From assembly GCA_907165065.1 (NCBI GenBank), contig OU015524.1, positions 29,512,795 through 29,576,794 on the forward strand: DNA of 64,000 bases, written 5' to 3'. This stretch comes from Caprimulgus europaeus (taxonomy: Eukaryota; Chordata; Aves; Caprimulgiformes; Caprimulgidae). Shown one piece after another: positions 37,684 to 49,336 of this stretch. A program made the position numbers and the translations under genes. Positions within the stretch are counted from its first letter, which is position 1; every line of letters starts with the position of its first letter. Under the pieces are notes generated by a model. The model was not told where the DNA came from. It did not search any database and worked only from the letters and a program-made list of their open reading frames with translations.

Positions 37684-40002
37684 AAAATAGTTTTCTGCAG
37701 CCATTTCCTTTGAGATTGAATTATGATCATTTAAACAACAGTTCAATCTGTTTTTCTGCTGCTTGTAATATTAGTAGCCTCCTCAGAAAGTGAGACTGAG
37801 ATCAGAGCTGAGATTCAGGATGTGTACTGCATAGGGAAGACTATTACCTATTTGCTGTGTATCCCAACCTCAAGCAAAAAAAGATCTGAACACAGTTATT
37901 ACTGACAAAATTGTAGGTAAGAGTTCAAATCAAATCCTAAGAGCAACCACTGGACTTAGAATGGTTTGGAGCAGAGCTAGGAGCAGTATTTCATAGTCAG
38001 TTGTTATAGCCATAGTGGATCAAATCAAAAGCCTGTTTCACATTTTCTTTGAATTATGAGAGTTCAAAATACAGATCATAATGTTGATGTTCAGTAGAGA
38101 TATATTAATTGGCATTAGTGTTTCTGAATGGATTAACTCAGCCATTGTGGAAAACAGATCCCATAGTTTACCTCAAGATATGCATGAGCAGTGTCAGAGC
38201 AAACATTTTGGAAATTTTCCAACAGGAAGAAGCTCACTCATGGAAGCTTAGCCTTCTGTAGAAAAGCTGTGAATTTGATGAGTCTATTGAAAGAAATCCA
38301 GTAGACATGTGACCAAAACCTGGCTATTTTTCAGTCAGTTCACCTATCTTTCTTTTCCCTCCCAGACTCTACCAGTCTCCATGGGCTCACAGAGTTCCAC
38401 AAAAGGACTGGGAAAAAGCAAAGGCAGTTTTAGTTTTCTCGGGAATGGATTTTGTACTATAGCTCCAGAAACTTTCACACTGACAGTACTTGACTGTCCC
38501 TTATGTGATGTCCTGCAAAATTTTTGGATGCATTTTCATCAATAAACTTGAAAGTTTCCTCTCAAAATGTTTCTGTTCTCCCATGAGAATAAATTAATTC
38601 TTGACAGTTATCTCTGCAGCACCATGCCACTCCACCACAGCTCTGCCTCAGCAGTCACTCGGGGATGCAAAAATGCAGTTTCTAGGTTGCTGGTGTCTGT
38701 GAGTGTACCACCAGTATGGGACTCACTGAGGAAGGTGAGCTCAGCATGGGCTGCAGCTCCTCATGACACACTGCTAGGGATTGGGCTGTTCAGGTCCTTG
38801 GGCTGGGACCAGCCCCTCTCCTGATTTATCATAAGACCAAAGAGACTTCAAGGGCAGTGTCAGGTTTTTTTTGTGGTTTTTTTTTTTTATGGAGTACCAG
38901 AGAGAACTGCTCAGTAGAGGCTACTGACTGTGTCACAGACCTCCAAACAGCCATCATACAGAAATAAACATTAGTAGTTACTGAGACATGCTAGATATGA
39001 CCTCATGACCTAGAAATTGAAGGCTTTAGATATAAACGATTTACTCAAGCAAAAGTATACCACAAGAAGGAATAGGCTTACTTTTCAACATCTATATTTA
39101 TTAAAACCATTGCTAACTTGTTCCTTCATAACTTGATTTATGAATTTTGTGACAAATTGCTTGCTTAATTGAAATACGTCAGGTTTCTAAATACTGAAGT
39201 TAATTATCCCTCCTTTTCTAGTGGAGACTGACCTCTAATTGTACAATATTAATCCACATATTGTATGAATTATGTGAAATATCCATTTTGTATGTAGAGA
39301 CATACAAGTGTTATTGTAGTGGACTACAGTTACATAATTATTTTTAATTTAGGATATCAGTTTAATTAAATACTTTCAGAAACCAAGCTTTTTCAGGAAA
39401 TTTGCAATTACAATCAATTTGAATGTACAGCTACATTAATATGGTGACAAGCCAAATAATAAAAACTAACTAAGTAATTATGGGCAGGTGCTGAACAGAT
39501 GTGTAAATAGAAGGTCTCTGCATGGAACATTGTTATATATCATTTCGAAAAGTGAAAGAAACCTGTTATCCATAGCCATTCATATAAGCAGTTGTAATCA
39601 GTCACAAAAAAGTTCCTTCTTTGAATTTAGATAAATCATTTAAAAATGTGTATGGCACTTATGCTTTCGTTTTCTGTTTCGGGAAAGAAAATCTAGTTGA
39701 TTGAAGACTGCTGCTCTACTGTACTCAAAGAGTCTGCCGCACTATTGAAATATACTCTTCTTTCAACACATTTATGATGGGTGGTTTTTGAGTTTGGAAT
39801 GGTTTAAGAGTCAAAACAATTCACATTCCATATTACGAGCTGAACTTTATTTAAAGAAAGGGGAGGCTAAGACTAGTTTTGGGTTGTTTACTCAAGTTAT
39901 CAGATTGCCAAAAGCCCAATTTAACCTCCAAATAGTTGGAAAACAGTGAACTTGCATTACTACTGTGCCTCACTTTTAGATAGATTTTCAGTGTCTGAGG
40001 TG

Positions 40003-40024
40003 TTTTGTTTGTTTGTTTGTTTAG
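40003..40024. repeat. (TTTG)n microsatellite
   Basis: About five TTTG units following GGTGTTTTG. Confidence 0.85.
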
Positions 40025-41117
40025 TTTGTTGTTTTTTTTGGAAATCAGCATATTAAAATCTACTTTTTCAAGTCTTCTATTTTTGTGTGAGATTTCTTCT
40101 TGTGTAGTGTGTTAGAAACAATCATATTTGTGATGTGCAGCAATTAAGTTAAACTGAAATAGTTTCTATAACAATCATATAGAAATCACAAGGAGAATAT
40201 GTCATCTAAAGAAAGATGCATGTGAGTCAGCCTCCTGGATGGAATGGGATCCCCTAAACTGTCTGTGGAAGATCACAATGTCTAAATGAGGATCATGTCT
40301 AACTAGACTCTTTCAGGAATTTAGGTGTTTTATTCTAGACTGCTGAGATCTGCCTTCCTCTCCTCAAGGTTCACAGTTCTAAAATGGATCCCAGTGGGCA
40401 AATCAGGCCCTTCTCAAGCAATAGGAACAGAAGGAAATTGCTTTTTCTTATTCTCAGGAACAGTCACTCCAGCTCTTGGTACTTGGAAAACTGAGAGAGG
40501 CAGCTGTATTTGTGTACCATTCTGTTCCTTATCCCATCATGTGCAGGGCCACCAATTATCTGGGAAGGGAGCAACAATTGCCATGTCTGGAGAGAGATTA
40601 ATAATGAAGCAGTATTAGTGTTGCTGCAATAAAAACTCTCTGGACAGATTCCACTCATCTATTTAATTTGTAAAAGGTCAAACTTTAAAAGCACAAACTT
40701 GTGTTCCGAATGTGCTACGAAATATTTCAGGTGGGAGGCAGAAGAAGTAGAGAATGCTGCCTGGCACCCTGCAGCCCCCTGCAGCAGAATAGTCCCTGTA
40801 GATCACAGAAACAACAGTAACTCCTATACTGTGTGCTGGTGTAGCACTCTTCTCTACTACCACAAGGCAACAGTCAGCCTGCAGCCAGCGTTAGAGCAGA
40901 AAGATGACACCATGAGGTATAACAACCTTTACCTTTCCCTCAGCTCCAAGCTCCGAGATAATCCAAGCATTGCCTGCAGAAAATGAAAAATGAAGCAGTA
41001 ATTGTTTCCTAGGAATAATGAACAAATCCAAATCAGTGAGGAGGACAAAACAGTCTCAGTTTTACAGCAGAAATTCTCAGGAAGCTTACTTCCACCACAG
41101 ACCATCTTTGCTACAGG

Positions 41118-41501
41118 AGCATGGGTGAAAGGATGGACAGGCTCTTTATGCCTCTAGAGAAGAGGAGGCTGAGGGAAGACCTTATCACTGTCTACAGCTA
41201 TCTGAAAGGAGGTAGTAGCAAGTCAGGTATGTGTCTTTTCTCCCAGGTCACTAGTGATAGAACAAGAGGCAATGGCCTTAAGTTGCACCAAGGGAGGTAC
41301 AGATTGGATGTCAGGAAAAATTTCTTCACTGAAAGGGTTATGGAATGGGCTGCCTAGGGGGATGGTTGAGTCACCATCCCTGGGGGTATTTAAAAGATGG
41401 CTAGATGGGGTGCTCAGAGATATGGTTTAGTAGTGGATAGGCACAGTTGGACTTGATGATCTCAAAGGTCTTTTTCAACTAAGCCAATCTATGATTCTAT
41501 G
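41118..41501 (+). mobile_element. CR1 LINE fragment, 3' end
   Basis: A 5'-truncated CR1 copy of about 380 bp. It shows the familiar end of the second open frame and 3' region: GAAGAGGAGGCTGAGG, GACCTTATCACTGTCTACA, CTGAAAGGAGGTAGTAGC, CTTCTCCCAGGTCACTAG, GAGTCACCATCCCTGG, GACTTGATGATCTCAAAGG, and ends in a single ATGATTCTATG. The residual frame (41121-41357) has stops and is not functional. The 5' end of the copy is uncertain by some 20 bp. Confidence 0.92.
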
Positions 41502-44500
41502 CTCAACATGCCTTAGCTACTGGACAGGAGAGGTTTATTTTAATAAAAGAGTTTGCGTTTCCAGTAACTCAAACATTTTGTCTTTGTCAGGGGAACATCT
41601 AATGGTTAGTCAGACTTTAAATAGGAGTTGTGAGAAAGTGATGAGTGCAGGATCTGGCCCTGTATGAAGTCTGGATTTTCTTTCTTTATTACATGGAGCA
41701 CAGTAAAGCAGCATATAAAACAGACCTCAAACATTCTGGTGTGGAGAGATTCTGCTTATCCTTTTGAAAAAAGTGGCCTGGTTTCCTTGCATCCCCATGG
41801 CCAGCTATGCATGTCTCCTTCTAGCTCTGCTTGCATTCCCTTTCCAGCTGCTCCCATCATCTCCCAGCTCATCCATATTGAGTGTCTAAAGAGGCAAAAA
41901 GGGAGATTTCAGAAGACTTTAGGAAGATCCACACCACAACTGCAGAGAAACACATGTCAGTTCACCCCCAAGGCCAGTGCAGAGATAATCCTCATGACCC
42001 ACATCCATTAACACCAGAGCCAGAAGCAAGATTGCTACTTCAGTGCCGTGCTGAGCAATATCCCTCTCCAACTACACTGGCAACTGTGCATGACTCCACA
42101 GCACACTGGGTTAGTGCTAGGGCAGGAATCTTTGCAACTCAGCCATTGCTACACAGACAGACATACCCCTAGAAGTAGATGTTTAAGTTTCTTTGGCCCC
42201 TCCAAAAATCTTTTAATGATCAGGGTACTTGTGTCCTGAGCAGACAACCCAGTGCCTTCAGCTGTGTTTTAGCTGTGTGGGAATTGTTTGAGCTCACTAC
42301 TGTTGCCACAGCTGCTAAAGGAAAACATTTACTTAAAGATGAGGGTAAGCACACATTATAGATGTAAGCATATGGCTGTCAAGCTGCTGTCCAACAGCTT
42401 CCATAGTTATGTGGCACCTTATGTTATCCAAAGCACTTGGAATATTTTAGATAACAAAAGCTAATGAAGACAGCTATTATGGCTTTGTGCTGCACTTGCT
42501 TCCTGATAGAGTTGCCAATCCAGTGCTTTGAATTCTCTGCCAACAGCTTTAACACAAGTGAAAGAGCAAGCCGTGCTTTTAACAGATGCAAATGCTTTGG
42601 TTGCAGTGATTGCTGCTTTTTCAAAATCATTATCACATATGTGGGATTTCAGATGCATACTTCTTCAGAAGCGACAATATTCAGGCAATCGGAGCAACTT
42701 TTTCATAGCACTGGCAAGCTTTTAAGGGGCAAAAGCAACTGTCATTGTGTAGCAACTATTTTACTGTCCTGCAAGTGCTTGTATTGAACAGACACACAAC
42801 ATATGGTTGGCACTGTTGGAAATGTCCTGCTTTGCATTCACAGTGTTACACCAGGAACAAGACGTTGAATTTTGGGGAATTTGTAGTCCTTTCGCTGATG
42901 ACTAGGGAATGAAGACAAACAAAACAGCATTATACATTAAATTACTGATTAAGTATTCTAGATTTGAGAACAGTACATCATCTAGTCTTAGCCTTTCTCT
43001 ATCTTTCCATGTCTCAGTCTAGGGTATAGCTCCTGAAATAGTGTGAAATTTCTTGCTTTGCTTGAACAAGGTTGTCACAATGCTCCAAGAATTTGATATC
43101 ATCTATTTGGTTTGTTTAATGGCAATTTTAGCAGCAGGAAGTACATGAAAAATTCATTACATCTGTGAAGGTGATGAATATAACCTAGAGATATTGTAAT
43201 GTATAAGACTCTCCTCACCAGAAGATTACATCAGCATTTCTTTTGTCCTTAAACATGTACGATGTTAATTCTAAACCTTTGTTTTGCACAGACAGGATCT
43301 GGCAAATCTTAGCACCGTATGCTATTCATCAAAGAAAGAAGTAGTCCAGGCTCTGTAAAGTCTTGACTCTATAAGTGCGTGTTGGGCTTTAAATGGCATG
43401 TGGTATGTAGTCCAAGGCAAGTGAAGGTTGCTCTGAGAAACCAGTGAGGGTCTGCTTTGAGTCATCTACTGAATGGGAGCAGGTCCTAGCATACTTCCTT
43501 ATACAAATCCATGGTTAAAGTAAAGCTTGATCTAATTGGGAAAAGTTATGCCAGAAATTGTGGTTTTTGTGGTTCACCGGGAAAAATAATTTTCCTGTCA
43601 TCTTTTTGAAGCTTTGTTAAAAATGAAAAAAACATATTTTGAAAAATGCAAACTTATTTTCAGGTAAAAAACAGAAGTTGTTTTATTTTCAATTAACTCC
43701 TCAACCCTGCTCCTTCCCACAGGATTTGCCATCTTTTCTGCAGTAAAAATAACAATGAAGTCAGCACAGATTGCCCAGAACATACTTTTGAGTAGGAAAA
43801 GAAAAAGGGGATTCAGGAAAATTGTACTCTACTGATGAAGAAAAGCCATGTCACAGAGTACTGACTGAATCTTCAGACAAAGACACTTCAGTTTCTGTTT
43901 CCCCTTTGCAGAGTTGTGGTCTCTCTCTTCCTATCTCTTTCTCTCTCTCTTTCCCTTCTCCTTTTCCTCTCCCTATTAATGGATTTCTTCACATTCAAGC
44001 CATCACTTTCTAGTGTGTGACTTACAGATTCATGCATGAAGAAAAACAAATGTTCCCCATAATCAGATTCTCCCTGATCAGGACAGTCAGTTTCTTAGTG
44101 ACTGTTCTGGCCCAAGTCTCGAGCAAAGCACAGAAACAGTTCCGTCTCCTTGCTTTTTTGTTAAATAAAATTACAAAAGCTAGTCTGTATGTACGAGGTG
44201 CAAAGTAAGTCTGATAGAGGTGGAGGTTTTGTCCCAAGAAAAAAGACATTATTTCTGGGCATAAATTCTCTTTGAACCTTGTGCTTTCATGCTGTACATT
44301 TAATAGAAGCAGATGACTGTCTTTACAAGGTTCTCTTATTCAATCAAATCACCAGGTAATGTAATAGCTTTTCTGTAATTTTCTTAGTTCTGTCATTTTC
44401 TTATTGCACAGACCAGTGACTAATCTGGTACCAAAATCTATAGCAGTATTATATGGGCAGCTGATATAATGCACTCTGACATTGTGGACCAGAACTTCAT

Positions 44501-47500
44501 CCCTCCCTAGCTGTACTGTATGTCACTCCTGTATCAGGTGGGGCATCTCGGAGGAGGTGACAACATGCTGAGTGTAGGTGGCAGGCAGGAGGTTCCCTCA
44601 GGAGCCACCGTGCTCATCCTCAGCCAGCAGAGGTTATCTGTAGGTGCACACTAGCCAGGACAGGCTCATGTTTTAAGCCACACAGAGCCCAAAGCAAGCT
44701 TGTAGTCAGGGCACTCACATTTAACTTAAAGGGAATCTATCCTATCACGTGTCAGCTGATTAAAAGAAAAAAAGACTTTATCTTAAAGTCCCTTATTTTC
44801 AGTGGACGTGGTTTCTTCTCTCTGACAATTGCAAGCAGATGCAGGAAGAGTCTGATTACAGTTTTACTTACACTGGGTTTCCACATACACATCCATCTGT
44901 CCTGATTTCAGAGAAACTCCTCCCTTATTCATGTCAGTGTATGACAGCACCTACTCACATAGGCTACTTCAGACTTTAATATAAGGTAGGGTTCAGAGCG
45001 CCTAAGATATCTGGACACTGAAGGTACTCAGAATATTCTTCCTAGGATATCCTGTTAGGGTTCTCCTTGCCCAGGCTACAGAATATCTTGCTCCTAAACT
45101 TTTTCCTAGGGTATTTAGCTATAAGCCAAGACAATCCATTAAACCAACTTGTGAACCTCTAAAATGTTCAGTAGGTATTGCAATATGGAGATATTTGGCT
45201 AACAAAAATATTAGGCAGAGCTTTTCAGCTCTGGAGGATACACAAATTCCATTATGAGATTATTTCTATCGTTAGACCAACATCTGGCTCTCAGCTTCTC
45301 TCATGATAGTGCTGTGGTTGGGGTGTTACCCTCAACTTGCATTTTCATAAGCTACACTGTTCAGTGATTTATGTCAGTCTGCTTTTAATCACATTGTGCC
45401 AAAATTAACCAACTGTAATTGCCACCCAGGGCAGGCTGTCTTCTAGAAAGGACATAAATGAGATTAGCTATCAGGGCAGGATGCATCTGTGTGGCTACTA
45501 AGTGGAAGAGCAATCTGTGCACTAGCTCAGCCTCTCCCCCTTTAGGTAAGTGAAGATCATGGCACTACTGGGGAGAAAGGGAAGCTGAAGTATCTGTGAC
45601 TTCATCCTGTCCCCCCTCCTCACCTCAGTTTTCGTTCTGTATATTTTTCAGCTGCAGAGAAATTAAAATGACTTTATATTTTGTTTAATTTCTCAAGCAC
45701 TTTATTTACAAGATCGATGAAAAAATGTAACTTCAAATCTCAAACAAAGTACTTCCCCTCTCTTCCTCCCATAATTTCAGTTTGTCAGCAAAAATACACC
45801 CATAAACCCATCATGTTTGCATATGTGCGTACAGCATCCAAACCGCACTGTGCTCTGCAATGTGTTGAGAGCTTTTGCATAGCTGGAGGGAGCAGAGGAA
45901 TGGGATCTGAAAGGTGGGAAACCTCCCGAGCATACCATTTCCCTTTCTGGGTTTCAGATCCAGCACTGACTGAAGTCAGAGAGCAAGTTTCTAGCCGCTT
46001 CAGTAGGCTTGGAACAGGCTCTAATGATGGAGCTAGCAGAAGATATTTAGTTACAACATCAGCTTCCTAATAGTTGCCAATATTTTTTTAACTAGGAAAT
46101 ATTAGCAAATGCGATAACACAGTGAAATGTGGTGACAATAGGAATACTGTTCATATCTTGTTCATTCACGTTATGACATAAAGTAGAAAATACTATTAAA
46201 ACCATGTGGTGATCTTTAAAGTATCTGGCTTTGTTTAAAGCTACTCTTGTTTTGCAAGATCAAAGGTAAAGCAAAGCTTTTACAAATAATTTTGTTAATC
46301 AGACAATGCTGATACAAAGATTACTGTAAGCATAAAGGGGAGAGGGAGCCTGGCTTTTGTTCTGCTGCTGCAGAAGTGGAGTAGAAGGGGATTAGGATGG
46401 GGAAAAGAGCAGAAGAAAAGCCTTCCTCCCCACTTCAGCATGCTCTCTGTGTAAACCAGTCACAGGAGTGGACTCTTGGAAGTCTTCTCTGGAGGGAAAG
46501 AATGAGGTTATCATACAGTTAGTTGGCTTCAGAGCTAAAAAGAAAACTGCCACATGAGCCCAGCCTTGAAATACAACCAACGTAGCCAGTAATCAGTAAC
46601 AGCTTTCGCCTTCAGTGGAAGATGTAAGCAACCCACAGCACGTTCTCAGTAATAGTTTTGATGCATGCCTTGCTATCAAGCTGTTCAAAGAGAAATTTAG
46701 AGCCTAAAACTGTTACAGCTATGCTCTATACCCTACAGAGCTAGATGCCATAATCCCATTGATGTATCTTCCTTTTCCTTGTGGTCAAAGGTTTGCCAGA
46801 TAAAGGCTGATTTATTCTTTATACTTCTATAATTACCTCATGGAATTTAAGCCCTTAGATCTAGCAAGCACCTCCTCTTGTAACATCACACCTATTCTTT
46901 CCTCTTTTTCTTTTTCTCTCTGCTCACATCTTTACTTTTGGTATCTCCATCCTTTGATGTTCAAACCACTGTCATAATAACATCTGCCAACTGGTCCCCA
47001 TTCCCATCCCTGCTTCACTCTTCCACCCCCTCCTGAGCATTGATGTGAACAGGAAGGTGGGGAAGCGTCGCCCTCTCACTGTGCTCTCCCCACTTGTGCC
47101 TTTTCAGCATGCAGAAGAGAAGCAAGTGGTAGGCAGCCTGGGGTTCTGCTTGTACGTATCCATTGATGAATGGGAATAATCATCAGAGGCCAAATGGAAT
47201 AAAGAGCCCCAAAGGAACCCAGTGTAGCCTGACAGAACATCTACTGATGTCAGATCAGTCACCAAAAGCCACCAGCAGAAAAGGTGTGTCCACAATCTTC
47301 CCTGAGACATTAATGGCTCTTCAGGATACAATAATAGCAAGACATTGCTGAGGTTGCTGCTAATAATATGCCTACTGTCTCAGAAGTATCCTTCATGCTC
47401 ATTATCTAAGGTAACTCTAGATATTGTGTTACTAAGACCAACAAATGAAACTTTGAAGGAGTTTCCTTTTTTAGGTGGGAGGATAGACTCATCACCGTGA

Positions 47501-48132
47501 CAGTTGGCAGAAAAATGTGTAAGCTGAAGCTCTGCCCAAGCAGAGGTGAAAACTAATCTCCAGAACAAAGAACAAATTTCATTTAGGCCTAAACTAGCTA
47601 TGAGCAATCTGCAGGTAGTATGACTTAATATTTGTCAAAAAAGTGATTACTAATTTTGTAGGCATAATGCTGGACCTGGTTTAGAAAAGTATTCTATAAG
47701 CCATGACATCATACCCATACGTGGGAAAAGGTCTGTCACCCATCCCAGTGCAAGTCATGCACTGTTGCTAATGGACATGGAAGGTGAATTTTCAAGGACA
47801 CTAGGCACTAGCGTAGCTCTGGTTCTGTGGAGCAATTCCTGTTGACTGACTTCTTCTGGAGTAGAAATAGGTCAATGCCAATAAATTCTTAGAAGACTTC
47901 ACACATGCTCAAAGAGTTGTCTGGCTTTACCCAGTGAAAACTGCCAATGACACAAATCCTGCAACATGGAAGCCAAGCTGTTCTGGAAAGCACAGCAATT
48001 CCAGGCAAGAATGGGCTGTCATATATAAATTAAGAAGTGGATTTTTAAGCCTGAAGAAATTGGGGTGTCCTCATAACCAGACAACTTATGTAGGGTTCGG
48101 CTTAGGAGACACCCATCCTCTGGGCTCAGCCA
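41502..48132. other. Gene desert, part 3
   Basis: Non-coding DNA between two CR1 copies, AT-rich, with a CT-rich tract at 43919-43974. No gene, RNA gene or other repeat family recognised. Confidence 0.6.
43919..43974. repeat. CT-rich tract
   Basis: Imperfect pyrimidine-only stretch with (CT)n cores. Simple repeat. Confidence 0.75.
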
Positions 48133-49336
48133 TATGACTGAGTGGTTTCAGACTAACCTAGTTCACCAAGGAAAGCCAGTCAGTGTAATCTTTTTGGACT
48201 TCAGTAAAGCCCTCGATACCACCTCTCACAGTAACCTCCCGGATAAAACATCCAGCATACAGCTGAATAAACACATCATGCAATGGATGAGCAATTGGCT
48301 GATGGGTTGGGCTCAAAGGGTTCTAGTCAATGGGGTTACATCAGGTGGCGACCGGTCACTAGTGGGGTCCCATGGGGATCCATCCTAGAGCTCTTTAATG
48401 TCTTCATCAACAACTTGGATATGGGACTTGAAGGACTGCTAACTAAGTTCACTGATGACACCAAATTGGGAAGAGCTGTGGACACTCTCGGGGGCAGAGA
48501 GGCCTGGCAGAGTGATCTAGATAAATTAGAGAGCTGGGCAATCACCAACTGTATGAATTTTAATAAGGGCAAGTGCCAGATTTAGCACCTGGGACACGGC
48601 AACCCTGGACACACATACAGACCAGGGAACAAGAGGCTGGAGAGCAGCCCTGCGGAGAGAGACCTGGGGCTTCTGGTCAATGGCAAGATGAACGTGAGCC
48701 AACAGTGTGCCCTGGCAGCCAAGAGAGCCAGCCGTGTCCTGGGGTGCATCAAGCACTGCACTGCGAGCTGGTCGAGGGAGGTGATCGTCCTGCTCTGCTC
48801 TGCACTGGTGCAGCCTCACCTTGAGTATTGGGTTCAGTTTTGGGCTCCACAGTATAAAAAGGAAATAAAGCTACTGGAGAGTGTCCAGAGGAGGCCACAA
48901 AACTGGTGAAGGGCTTAGAGGAGAAGCTGTATGAGGAGAGGCTGAAGAAGCTTGGATTATTCAGCCTGGAGAAGAGGAGACTGAGAGGAGACCTCATCAT
49001 GGTCTATACCTTCTTCACAAAGGTCACAAAGATCAGGTGCTGATCTCTTTCTCTGGTGACCAATGATAGGACCGGGGGAAATGACAGAAAAATGTGCCAT
49101 GGGAGGTTTAGGTTGTACATTAGGAAAAGGTTCTTCACCCAGAGAGTGGTGGAGCACTGGAACAGGCTCCCCAAGGAGGTACTCATGGCACCAAGCCTGA
49201 TAATATTCAAGAAGCATTTGCACAACTCCCTCAGACACATGGTCTGAATCTTGTGATTGTCCTATGCTAGGGCAAGAGTTGGACTCGGTGATCCTTGTGG
49301 GTCCATTCCAACTCACAACATTCTATGATTCTATGA
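48133..49336 (+). mobile_element. CR1 LINE, 5'-truncated, reverse-transcriptase part
   Basis: About 1.2 kb of a CR1 non-LTR retrotransposon including the C-terminal half of the reverse transcriptase and the 3' UTR. Recognisable pieces are FLDFSKALD near the start, FINNLDMGLEGLL, KFTDDTKLG (the catalytic Asp pair at 48454-48459 is present), [23 protein letters not shown] and [18 protein letters not shown]. The frame shifts near 48360 and again near 48580 and stop codons are present, so it is inactive. The 3' end reads GGTGATCCTTGTGGGTCC and then ATTCTATG twice, as expected for the family. It is truncated at the 5' end, as most copies are. Confidence 0.95.

Larger units (their letters stand above)
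34210..41117. other. Gene desert, part 2
   Basis: AT-rich non-coding DNA. It contains a (CA)n-like run at about 34608-34632, a perfect 15-bp tandem duplication at 37654-37683, T-runs and a (TTTG)n repeat at about 40003-40024. No gene and no further interspersed repeat recognised. Confidence 0.6.

Noticed and set aside
48336-49316. Minus-strand open frames over the CR1 copy
   Set aside because: Antisense shadows of the CR1 reverse-transcriptase frame on the plus strand.
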